Assembly (NCBI GenBank): GCA_949740535.1
Contig: CATJHO010000108.1
Span: 1 to 64,000 of the forward strand
Length of the DNA stretch: 64,000 nt
Reading direction: 5' to 3'
Origin: an uncultured Lachnospiraceae bacterium
GTDB lineage: Bacteria > Bacillota > Clostridia > Lachnospirales > Lachnospiraceae
Every line of letters starts with the position of its first letter. The first letter of the stretch is position 1. The notes beneath the pieces were generated by a model. That model was not told the origin of the DNA. It saw nothing but the letters and a program-made list of their open reading frames with translations, and made no database searches. Below, one piece after another: positions 10,286 through 19,327 of the stretch. A program made the position numbers and the translations under genes.

Positions 10286-11540
10286 CCTGGGATTGAAGCT
10301 CCTTTCTGTAGTGGCGGCTGTGATGCTCTGGCTGGTGATTGTTAATATAAATGATCAGCCCACGTATCAGGATTTTTCCGGAATTCGTGTCACCATGCTC
10401 AATGAAGACGCGGTGACAGATAAAGATAAGGTATACCGGATTGAAGATAACAGTGACATTATCAGCATCCGGGTCTGGGCGCGGCGTTCGGTTCTGGAGA
10501 AGCTGACCACAGAAGATTTCATAGCTACAGCTGATATGGAGAAAAACATCAAGTATGACAATTTGGTGGGAATTGAGGTAAGCTGCAGTGATCGGAATGT
10601 GCGGACTACAGATATCATCAAGAGTCGAGAAAATGTAGTAATCAGTGTGGAGGATGCATCCAGCGAACAGTTCAATGTAGTGGTGAAGAAAAATGGCACG
10701 GAAGGGGAAGGCTATGTAGTGGGAACTGCTGTGCCGGAACAGAGCCTGATACAGATCAGCGGTCCTGCATCCATCATTGCCCGGATCCGGCGGGTAGAGG
10801 CAGATTTGAATGTGACAGGCTTTACCACGGATCAGACGAAAAACTGCACGCTTAAGGTGCTGGATAATGAGGACAAGGAAGTGGATACTACCTATCTGGA
10901 GTATAACGGTAAAACTACGGGTATGAATGTCCATGTAACCATGCTTAAGAAGAAGACCATACGTCTGCGTGTAGAGCATACAGGAACTCCCGGAGACGGC
11001 TACAGCTTCCAGGAGCTCACCTTTAAGCCGGAGACCCTGGTGATTGCTGGAACGACGGAGGATATTGCGGATCTGAAGGAAATTGTGATCCCTGGTGAGG
11101 CAGTTAATATCGACGGAATTACCGAGGATACACAGATGAATGTGGATGTGACCAAGTATCTGCCAGAGAATATCCGGCTGGTGAATGAGGCGGATGCCTC
11201 TGTGGCGGTACAGGTTACACTTGAAAAGAAGCAGGGTAAGACGGTGCGGATCCCGGTGTCCCGGATCGAGATTCAGAATACGCCAAGAGGACTGGATGTG
11301 GACTTCGGTTCTCTGAAAGAAGTGGAAGTGATTGTGATGGGAACCAGTGCGGAGCTGGCAGAGCTTGATGAAGATCAGATCTTAGCATCTCTTGATCTGG
11401 GGACCTATTCCAGAACCGGAACCTATACAAAGGATCTGGATGTGGAGCTTCCGGAGATTTACAGCCTGATGCAGGAGACGAAGGTGGAATTTAAACTGGT
11501 AAGAAAGCCTGCTGCAGGAAATAATAACAGTAATCATTGA
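10263..11540 (+). CDS. cdaR: CdaR / YbbR-domain regulator of CdaA
   Basis: N-terminal TM helix NNLGLKLLSVVAAVMLWL, YbbR repeats, overlaps cdaA. Confidence 0.92.
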   Translation: MRKMLTNNLGLKLLSVVAAVMLWLVIVNINDQPTYQDFSGIRVTMLNEDAVTDKDKVYRIEDNSDIISIRVWARRSVLEKLTTEDFIATADMEKNIKYDNLVGIEVSCSDRNVRTTDIIKSRENVVISVEDASSEQFNVVVKKNGTEGEGYVVGTAVPEQSLIQISGPASIIARIRRVEADLNVTGFTTDQTKNCTLKVLDNEDKEVDTTYLEYNGKTTGMNVHVTMLKKKTIRLRVEHTGTPGDGYSFQELTFKPETLVIAGTTEDIADLKEIVIPGEAVNIDGITEDTQMNVDVTKYLPENIRLVNEADASVAVQVTLEKKQGKTVRIPVSRIEIQNTPRGLDVDFGSLKEVEVIVMGTSAELAELDEDQILASLDLGTYSRTGTYTKDLDVELPEIYSLMQETKVEFKLVRKPAAGNNNSNH

Positions 11541-11572
11541 GAGTAAGAATATAATAAATGGGAGGTTTTCAT

Positions 11573-11836
11573 ATGGTAAGTCAGAAGGTAGTAATCCAAA
11601 ATCCTACGGGACTTCATTTAAGGCCGGCAGGAATTCTCTGTAAGACGGCGATGCAGTTTAAAGCACTGATCACCTTTACATTTGAGAACACAACCGCAAA
11701 TGCAAAGAGCGTATTGAGTGTGCTGGGTGCCTGCGTCAAATCTGGGGATGAGATTGAGATTGTCTGTGAGGGTGTGGACGAAAAAGCGGCTCTGGCGGCC
11801 ATGGTAGAAGCTGTGGAGAGCGGCCTTGGTGAATAG
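11573..11836 (+). CDS. HPr family phosphocarrier protein
   Basis: NPTGLHLRPAG (catalytic His), NAKSVLSVLGACVKSGDEIEI; start at 11573 preceded by gggagg. Confidence 0.92.
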   Translation: MVSQKVVIQNPTGLHLRPAGILCKTAMQFKALITFTFENTTANAKSVLSVLGACVKSGDEIEIVCEGVDEKAALAAMVEAVESGLGE

Positions 11837-14486
11837 GAAAAAGTGGGCGATAGGGTATGCAGTACTCTGCATACTCTATTTCGTCGTGTCAGTCCTTCTT
11901 CCACATAACAAGCTGGAACCCAGGGGGCTTGACGGGATTGGCAAGCCTTCCCTGAAGATAAAGACAGAACCACTTACGGATCAGACAGAATGGAGATTTG
12001 ACTATCCTGCGGATGAACAGGCTCTCAGCCAGATTTCTTTTTATTTTACCGATAATGATCAGGTTTTCACGCAGGGAAAGGTTCACATATCCGTCCATGA
12101 TAAAGCGGCGGGAGAACTTCTGGGAGAACAGACCTATGCACTGGAGGAGCTGGAGGTGGAGGCTTTCTGGGGCGTCACCTTTAAAGAAGAGCCCAGGGGC
12201 CGGGAACTGGAAGTCCGGATCACGGGAGAGGATATTCTGGAGGGTCCGTCCATCTGGCTCAATACAGAGACAGAAACGAAGGGTGCGTCTTATGTGGATG
12301 GACAGGCTCTGGAACGCAATCTCATTTACAATGCAGTGTATGTAACGCAGATCCATTATGTGAAAAAGCCGTTTCTGACCTTATTGCTGCTGTTGATTCT
12401 GGGGGGAATGTTCTTTCTGGTATCGGAAACGGGGAGGGGGACAGCTGCGGATAAGAAGCCGAAATCCAGGGAATCTGTCTGGAAACACAGGCTTTCGCAA
12501 TTCTATGGAACATACCGTCTCTGGATAGGGATGGGCTTTCTGCTGTTCCTTACTGCCCTGATTTTTTTCTATTTGTATGACGGACAGATCCGCAAAGCCA
12601 TGAACAGCACCTATCGGACAGCAGTTATGCGGGATAATAACGAGCTGCTGCCGGTGACGGCAGAAACCAGAGAGCTGGTACAGCGCTATACGACAGAGGA
12701 AGAGACCCTTGTGGGTCTGGGGGTCCGTATGGATCTGGCTCTGGATTTTGCAGGTGAGGGTGAGATTCAGGCACAGGTAACGGATATGACGGAGCAGGAG
12801 GTCCTCTGTGAGGCAGTGATTCCTGCCGCTTCCCTGCTGGACGGGCAGTATATGGGTCTGATTTTTGATCATTCACAGGAAGACATTCAGGGGCATACCT
12901 ATGAGGTCCGTCTTAAGTTTTCGGAGGAACTGCTGGACAGCGGCCTGTCGGTATTCGTTACGCCGGAGGGATATTATCAGGAGAATCCGCTCTATATCAA
13001 TGGAACAGAGAGTGACAGCCGTCTGAGTATGAATGCTCATACGTATTTTAATCTTTTCTTGAAAAAATACTTTTTTGTCATGTTTTTGTTCTTTGAGGCT
13101 GTGAGCGCAGGCTTTTATTACCTGGCCTTTATCCGCAGATGCAGGATCGAGAAGGTGTTTTTGTTTACCATTTTGTGCCTGGGAGTGATTTATAACTTTA
13201 TTCTGGCGCCTTATATGACACCGGATGAAAAGTATCATATTGATATGTCTTACCGCCATTCCAATACGCTGCTTGGTGTGGAACAGGTGGGAGAGAATAA
13301 GTGTCTGAAGCGGGTGGATGACACTGAACTTGAGTTTACTTCGGAACCAAGCCTGACCAATTACAAACAAATCTATGACGGATTGTTTTCCACAGTGAAA
13401 GACGGCCGTCTGGTGGAAGCGGAGGCGACAGCCAATACGGAAGCGCCGATGATCGTCTATCTGCCGGCAGTGCTGGGGATGACACTGTGCCGCCTTCTGA
13501 ATCTGGGAACCGTCCCCATGCTGCTCTTTGCCCGATGGTGCAGCCTTTTGTTCTTTGCCTGCATGGTTTATCTGGGTATGAAGAAGCTGCCCTTTGGGAA
13601 AATGACACTGTTTCTGCTGGCAATACTGCCTATGAATCTGCAGCAGTGTACGTCATTCTCCTATGATGCCGTGATTACGGGCACGGTTCTGCTGTACAGC
13701 TGTTACTGTATTGCGCTGGCATACAATGAGGAACCGGTAAAGCCCAGGGATATTGTGGTGATGGGAATATTGGGTATTGTCTTTATCTATGGCAAGAGCG
13801 GTGTCTATCTGCCCATGAGCCTTCTGGCCCTTCTGATTCCGGCAGAGAAATTTGGCGGTTCGAAAGTGCGGGGATTCTGTATGGCAGGACTTGGCATCCT
13901 TCCGGTGCTGAGTTTCCTTAACCGCAATACAGCCACGGTGAATTATATTGCAACTACTACAGAGGCGACGGCCACGGTTGGATCTTCCACCACTGCGGGC
14001 TATACCATCGGCTATTTTCTGCAGCAGCCACTGGAGCTGGTACGGATTCTGGCCAATACAATCAGTGATAAGACAGCCTTTTACCTGGAATCCATTGCAG
14101 GGCAGAAAATGGGATGGGTGGAGATTGAGATCTCGGAAGTGATTCCGATGCTTTTTCTGTTGCTGCTGGTTCTTTCGGTTCTGAAGACCAGAGAGGAACC
14201 TTTCTATGTAAAGACATGGCATAAATGGTGTGCAGGCCTGATCTGCCTGGCCTGTACGGGGATTATACTGGCAGGTATGCTGCTGACCTGGACGCCCCGG
14301 AATTATATATCCATTGAGGGCGTGCAGGGCCGGTATTTTATTCCCTTCCTGCTGGCCCTGTCCCTGCTGGGGCGCAACAGCCGTCTGATGTATGAAAAGC
14401 CGGTAGAGCGGGGATTGATGTACACAGGCTATATCGGACAGCTGCTGACAGTTATGTACCTTATCAAGGCAGTGCTGATTTTGTAG
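11826..14486 (+). CDS. DUF2142-like polytopic membrane protein
   Basis: APYMTPDEKYHIDMSYRHSN motif and multiple TM segments; overlaps HPr gene (TTG/GTG start). Confidence 0.75.
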   Translation: MVNRKKWAIGYAVLCILYFVVSVLLPHNKLEPRGLDGIGKPSLKIKTEPLTDQTEWRFDYPADEQALSQISFYFTDNDQVFTQGKVHISVHDKAAGELLGEQTYALEELEVEAFWGVTFKEEPRGRELEVRITGEDILEGPSIWLNTETETKGASYVDGQALERNLIYNAVYVTQIHYVKKPFLTLLLLLILGGMFFLVSETGRGTAADKKPKSRESVWKHRLSQFYGTYRLWIGMGFLLFLTALIFFYLYDGQIRKAMNSTYRTAVMRDNNELLPVTAETRELVQRYTTEEETLVGLGVRMDLALDFAGEGEIQAQVTDMTEQEVLCEAVIPAASLLDGQYMGLIFDHSQEDIQGHTYEVRLKFSEELLDSGLSVFVTPEGYYQENPLYINGTESDSRLSMNAHTYFNLFLKKYFFVMFLFFEAVSAGFYYLAFIRRCRIEKVFLFTILCLGVIYNFILAPYMTPDEKYHIDMSYRHSNTLLGVEQVGENKCLKRVDDTELEFTSEPSLTNYKQIYDGLFSTVKDGRLVEAEATANTEAPMIVYLPAVLGMTLCRLLNLGTVPMLLFARWCSLLFFACMVYLGMKKLPFGKMTLFLLAILPMNLQQCTSFSYDAVITGTVLLYSCYCIALAYNEEPVKPRDIVVMGILGIVFIYGKSGVYLPMSLLALLIPAEKFGGSKVRGFCMAGLGILPVLSFLNRNTATVNYIATTTEATATVGSSTTAGYTIGYFLQQPLELVRILANTISDKTAFYLESIAGQKMGWVEIEISEVIPMLFLLLLVLSVLKTREEPFYVKTWHKWCAGLICLACTGIILAGMLLTWTPRNYISIEGVQGRYFIPFLLALSLLGRNSRLMYEKPVERGLMYTGYIGQLLTVMYLIKAVLIL

Positions 14487-14494
14487 GGGTAAGT

Positions 14495-16018
14495 ATGAAC
14501 AAGAAGCGGGTAGCAATCAATATGACAGCCCAGTTGCTGGCCTTTGCGGTGAATATGCTGCTGGGCTTTATTCTCGTGCCTGTAATTGACAGCATGATTC
14601 CTAACGCCTACGGCTTTACGGATATTGCCAATAAATTTGTGCAGGCGGCCCAGATTGTGGTGTCAGCTTTGAATACCATGGCCAGCCGTTTTATCACCAT
14701 TCAGATCCACCGGAGGGATCAGGAGGAGGCAGGCCAGTATTTTTCTTCCGTTTTCTTTGCCAATGTGCTGATGGCGGTTGTATTCATGATTCCGGCTTTG
14801 TTTGTGGTTGTTTATCTGGGGCATATTTTCCAGGTGCCCCCGGAGGCCAGCCTGCCGGATATTCAGCTGCTGTTCTTTTTTATATTCGTTAATTTTCTCA
14901 TCAGTATTATTACTTCGGTGTTCAGCGTGGCTCCGTACAGCCGGGATCGGCTGGAATTAAGCTCCATAGCCACGATTCTGGGAGAACTTATCCGTCTGGC
15001 CGTGCTTTTTACAACGTATTTTTTCTTCCGGCCCTATCTCTGGTATGTGGGATGCGCTTCCGTAGCCTCCACGCTGGTGCAGGCCGGGGCCAATCTTATC
15101 TTTACCCGGCGCCTTCTGCCGGATATGAAGGTCAGGCGGAAGCTGTTCCGCTGGGCGAAGGTAAAGGAACTGGTGTCTCTGGGAGCCTGGAATTCCGTTA
15201 CCCGTCTGGGGCAGCTGCTGCTGGACGGGCTGAATACGACCATTGCCAATATTATGATCAATGCGGCGGCTATGACTACGATCTCGATTTCCACACAGGT
15301 ACCTACCGTGATTTCCAATCTGATGGGGACCATTGCAGGAGTGTTTAATCCCCAGATGACCATTGCTTACGCCAAGGAAGATAAAAAGCAGCTGCTGGAG
15401 ATCATTGGAAGCGCAGATCGGATTATGATTTTTATAATCAGCATTCCCATTGCTTTTCTGACTGTATTTGGAAAGAGTTTTTTCCGGCTCTGGATCGGGC
15501 GGACTCAGGATCCGGGACGGATTTACCTTCTGGCTATGCTGAGTGTGGGCACACTTTTTGTCAGCGCCAGTATTCAGGTGCTGTATCATGTATTTTTAAT
15601 TACCAAGCGGGTGAAACTCAATTCTGTAGTGATTCTTATGAGCGGTGTCCTGACAACGGGGACGGTGTTTGTGCTTCTGGAACATACGGATCTGGGGGTT
15701 TATGCCATCGCAGGGGTCAGCACCTTTTATGGAATTCTGCGGAATCTGGTGTTTACGCCTATTTATGCTGCCCGGTGTCTGGAAGTGAAGTGGTATACTT
15801 TTTATGGAGATATTCTGCTGGGGCTGGTTTCAATTGGGGCAGTCTGTCTGGTTTCCCTTCCATTTCAGATGCTTATCGAGATTGATGGGTGGATGGAGCT
15901 GTTTGCAGCGGGTGCGGCCGCCGGGGTGCTGGCTCTGGGAGTGAATTTTCTGGTGGTACTGCGGGGGAATGAGCGGCGGATGGTGCTGGAGATGGTGCAG
16001 AAGAAGATGCATAGATAG
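14495..16018 (+). CDS. Polysaccharide flippase (Wzx/MATE-like, MVF superfamily)
   Basis: 12-14 TM ORF; NMLLGFILVPVIDSMIPNAYGFTDIANKF. Confidence 0.85.
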   Translation: MNKKRVAINMTAQLLAFAVNMLLGFILVPVIDSMIPNAYGFTDIANKFVQAAQIVVSALNTMASRFITIQIHRRDQEEAGQYFSSVFFANVLMAVVFMIPALFVVVYLGHIFQVPPEASLPDIQLLFFFIFVNFLISIITSVFSVAPYSRDRLELSSIATILGELIRLAVLFTTYFFFRPYLWYVGCASVASTLVQAGANLIFTRRLLPDMKVRRKLFRWAKVKELVSLGAWNSVTRLGQLLLDGLNTTIANIMINAAAMTTISISTQVPTVISNLMGTIAGVFNPQMTIAYAKEDKKQLLEIIGSADRIMIFIISIPIAFLTVFGKSFFRLWIGRTQDPGRIYLLAMLSVGTLFVSASIQVLYHVFLITKRVKLNSVVILMSGVLTTGTVFVLLEHTDLGVYAIAGVSTFYGILRNLVFTPIYAARCLEVKWYTFYGDILLGLVSIGAVCLVSLPFQMLIEIDGWMELFAAGAAAGVLALGVNFLVVLRGNERRMVLEMVQKKMHR

Positions 16019-16036
16019 ATGCCTGGTTAGACGGAC

Positions 16037-16185
16037 GCCCGGCAAGGTTCTCCGTTCCCGTGAGACACCTTGAAAAACGCCGGCACTTAATGAACACGAG
16101 CCAACGGCGAAGTGTGAATTTAGTACCGTTAAGTTTTGAACGGAGCGAAAGCGGGGTCGAACGGGAACGGAGAACCTTGCCGGGC
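16037..16185. repeat. Intergenic element bounded by perfect 25-bp inverted repeats
   Basis: GCCCGGCAAGGTTCTCCGTTCCCGT (16037-16061) and its exact reverse complement (16161-16185), with an imperfect inner inverted repeat. Confidence 0.88.
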
Positions 16186-16218
16186 TGTGTATCGTTAAAA
16201 AGGCGTAATCTGGTAAAT

Positions 16219-17214
16219 ATGCTGGAGGTGTATGAAGTGGTTAGTGTTGTGGTTCCGGTGTATAAATGTGAACAGACTTTGCATGGGTGCGTGAAGTCCC
16301 TGCAGGGACAGACGGTAAGAGAAATTGAGATTATTCTGGTGGATGACGGGTCGCCGGACGGGTGTCCGGGGCTCTGTGATAAGCTGGCGGAGGAGGATAC
16401 CCGGATCCGGGTGGTTCATAAGAGCAATGGCGGAGTTTCTTCAGCGCGGAATGCAGGGATTGAGGCGGCCCTTGGGGAGTTTCTGCTTTTTGTGGACAGC
16501 GATGACTGGGTGGAAGCGGATCTGGTGGAGCGGCTTCTTGAGCGGATGGGAGAGGCAGATTTGGTCCTTTGTGGATATCACCATCATTATATGGGCAGAG
16601 ATGTGGAGAAGATTCCGGGAACGGAAGTATGGCAGGGAGCGGAGAGTTTTCTTGAACTGTATGGAAGGGGATTTCTCAATATGCCCTGGAATAAGCTTTT
16701 TCGGCGGGAGGCGGCAGGAAGGTTTGACGAGGGGCTGAGCCTGGGGGAGGATCTTTTGTTTAACCTGGACTATCTGAGGAGGACGGCAGGGCGTGCAGCA
16801 ATTGTGAAAAGACCGCTGTATCATTATATTCAGAATGATACGGGGAATACCCTTTCCAGTAAGAAGCGGGAGGATAAGCTGGAGCTGGGGAAACGGATCT
16901 GGCGGGAGGCTTCCGGTTTCTATCAGGAGCTGGCAGGGCATGGAGACGAGCTTGGGGTGATTAATGCCCGGCTGATTCAGGAGGTATTGGATGACGTGGA
17001 GCACATGCCCTTCGATCACAGCCGGACGAAGAGAGAGAAGCTGGCAGCAATTGAGGCTTACTGCCGGGATCCGGAATTGCGGCAGGCTGGGCGTAATGCA
17101 GCGCTTTCAGCTCTGGATTACCGGCTGATTCATGGATGTATGCGCCGGGGATGGAAGCGCTCAGCATATCTTTTGAGTGTGATGCGGTCCTGGGCAGTCA
17201 GGATGCGGGGCTGA
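16219..17214 (+). CDS. Glycosyltransferase family 2
   Basis: VSVVVPVYKCEQTLHGCVKSLQGQTVREIEIILVDDGSPDGCP; start placed at MLEVYEV because the upstream extension lies in the repeat. Confidence 0.9.
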   Translation: MLEVYEVVSVVVPVYKCEQTLHGCVKSLQGQTVREIEIILVDDGSPDGCPGLCDKLAEEDTRIRVVHKSNGGVSSARNAGIEAALGEFLLFVDSDDWVEADLVERLLERMGEADLVLCGYHHHYMGRDVEKIPGTEVWQGAESFLELYGRGFLNMPWNKLFRREAAGRFDEGLSLGEDLLFNLDYLRRTAGRAAIVKRPLYHYIQNDTGNTLSSKKREDKLELGKRIWREASGFYQELAGHGDELGVINARLIQEVLDDVEHMPFDHSRTKREKLAAIEAYCRDPELRQAGRNAALSALDYRLIHGCMRRGWKRSAYLLSVMRSWAVRMRG

Positions 17215-17275
17215 GCAGATGAAAGCTGGGAAGAGCGGGTCGGGAGAAAAGAGCGGAAAGGAAAGGTAAAAAAGC

Positions 17276-18250
17276 ATGGAAGATTTGATATCGGTGATCA
17301 TTCCGATCTTTCGGGTAGAGGCGTATCTGCGCCGCTGTGTGGATTCTGTGCTGGCCCAGACTTACAGGAATATAGAGATTATTCTGGTGGATGACGGTTC
17401 GGACGATGAATGCCCAAAGATTTGTGATGAGTATGCCCGGCAGGACGATAGAGTATCGGTGATCCATCAGAAGAATGCGGGACTGTCCGGAGCCCGGAAT
17501 GCGGGGATTGAGAAGGCCGGCGGCTCCTATCTGGCGTTTGTGGATTCGGATGATTATCTTTCGCCGGAGTTTCTGGAGCGGTTATACAGGGCCTGCGTGG
17601 AGACAGGCAGTGATATGAGTGTCTGCCGGTGGGAGTATGTGAAAGGGGAACCTATTTTGGAGTGTGGAAACGGCCGGACAGAGATCTTTACAGGACGGCA
17701 GATGCTGGCCAATCTCTATATCCCGGATGGGGCTTACTTTGTGGTGGCCTGGAACAAGCTGTACAGGCGGGAGCTTTTTGAAAGTATCCGCTATCCCGCA
17801 GGACGGATTCATGAGGATGAGGCTACGACTTACCGGATTTATCATCAGGTGAAACAGGCGGCTTATGTGGACGCTTCTCTTTACGGGTACTTTGTGACGC
17901 CTTCCAGTATTACCAGAGGCTTTAATCCTAAGCGGCTGGACTGGGTGAAGGCAGGAGTGGAGCGGGTTGATTTTTTTGAGGAGCAGGGATATAAGGAGCT
18001 GATGGTTCCGGCTCTTAAGGCTCTGGCAGATGGAAGCATTGACATTTATTTTGGCATGAAGGATGAGCTGCCGGGAAGCGGCAGGGAACAGAAATGGATT
18101 CAGGATCTAATCCGAAGAGGACTGACAAGAGTGAAGCCTTATGGACGCTTCCCTCTGCGGACAGAGATTGGGTACCGGATGTTTCTTATGTGTCCCGGAG
18201 TATATCGAAGACTATTGGATCAGGTGAAGGATGAAAATGGAAAGCAATAA
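17276..18250 (+). CDS. Glycosyltransferase family 2
   Basis: ISVIIPIFRVEAYLRRCVDSVLAQTYRNIEIILVDDGSDDECP, FVDSDDYL. Confidence 0.93.
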   Translation: MEDLISVIIPIFRVEAYLRRCVDSVLAQTYRNIEIILVDDGSDDECPKICDEYARQDDRVSVIHQKNAGLSGARNAGIEKAGGSYLAFVDSDDYLSPEFLERLYRACVETGSDMSVCRWEYVKGEPILECGNGRTEIFTGRQMLANLYIPDGAYFVVAWNKLYRRELFESIRYPAGRIHEDEATTYRIYHQVKQAAYVDASLYGYFVTPSSITRGFNPKRLDWVKAGVERVDFFEEQGYKELMVPALKALADGSIDIYFGMKDELPGSGREQKWIQDLIRRGLTRVKPYGRFPLRTEIGYRMFLMCPGVYRRLLDQVKDENGKQ

Positions 18251-19310
18251 TCCCAAAATCAGCGTGGTAGTTCCTGTTTACAACGTAAAAGCATATCTTG
18301 GCCGCTGTGTGGACAGTATACTGGATCAGACCTGGGACAATCTTGAGATTATTCTGGTGGATGACGGTTCTACAGACGGTTCCGGGGAACTCTGTGATGA
18401 ATACGGGGAGAAATACGAAAAAATCCGCGTGTGCCATAAGCCCAACGGCGGATTGACCTCTGCCTGGAAGCGCGGGGTAGAGCTGGCGCGGGGCGGATAT
18501 GTGGGATTTGTGGACAGTGACGACTGGATCGATTCAGATATGTATGAGCGGATGCTTCTATTGGCTCTTCGGGAACAGGCAGATGTGACGGTCTGCGGAC
18601 TGGTGTTTGATTTCGAGGATCCGAAGATTCCCAAAAGGGAAGAGATCTCGAATCTTGGAAAAGAGGTCTACAGCCGGGAGGAATTGGAGGCATTGTTCCC
18701 CTCGCTGATTAATGACGGGTGTTTCTTTGGAAGAACCTGGCAGCCGGCCAGAGTGACAAAGCTCTTTTGCACAGAGCTTATCCGAAAGAATATGAAATAC
18801 TGTGAGGAGCGGGTGGCCCTGGGGGAAGATATGCAGATTACCTTTCCCGTGCTTTTGGATACCCGGAAGCTCTGCGTGGTGCAGAACTTCTACCCGTATC
18901 ATTACTGGATCAATAACAAGTCCATCACGGGAAAATACGATGGAGATTATATGGAAAAGGTGAAGCTTCTGGCATCCCGTCTGCGGTACATCAGTGACGA
19001 AAAGGGTATCTATGATTTTACCGGTCAGATCCGCAATGATTTTCTGAGTATGACCGTGCTGGCCGTTAAAAATGAGATTTATCGGAATTATAAAGCCGGA
19101 AGGAAAACAGTGACAGCCAATGTAAAGAAGATCTGTGAAGATCCACAGGTCTGTGAGGCCCTGGAAAAGCATACCATGGACCGCCTGTCTCTTTCCATCC
19201 GTCTGTATCTGCAGCTTATGCGCAAAGGGCATTACAGCTTGTGTTACTGGCTGGTTCTGGTATTTTTTAAGGTACATTATTACCTTGGGCGGGAATATAA
19301 GAGGCAGTAG
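18231..19310 (+). CDS. Glycosyltransferase family 2
   Basis: ISVVVPVYNVKAYLGRCVDSILDQTWDNLEIILVDDGSTDGSG, FVDSDDWID; overlaps previous CDS. Confidence 0.93.
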   Translation: MKMESNNPKISVVVPVYNVKAYLGRCVDSILDQTWDNLEIILVDDGSTDGSGELCDEYGEKYEKIRVCHKPNGGLTSAWKRGVELARGGYVGFVDSDDWIDSDMYERMLLLALREQADVTVCGLVFDFEDPKIPKREEISNLGKEVYSREELEALFPSLINDGCFFGRTWQPARVTKLFCTELIRKNMKYCEERVALGEDMQITFPVLLDTRKLCVVQNFYPYHYWINNKSITGKYDGDYMEKVKLLASRLRYISDEKGIYDFTGQIRNDFLSMTVLAVKNEIYRNYKAGRKTVTANVKKICEDPQVCEALEKHTMDRLSLSIRLYLQLMRKGHYSLCYWLVLVFFKVHYYLGREYKRQ

Positions 19311-19327
19311 CTTTCCAGAGTTTTTGT

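Noticed and set aside
13653-14516. 287-aa minus ORF inside the DUF2142-like gene
   Set aside because: Antisense shadow; Gln/His/Cys-rich composition typical of reverse-frame translation.
16060-16218. N-terminal extension of the first GT2 ORF
   Set aside because: The extension is encoded by the inverted-repeat element; GT2 homology begins at MLEVYEVVSVVVPVYK.
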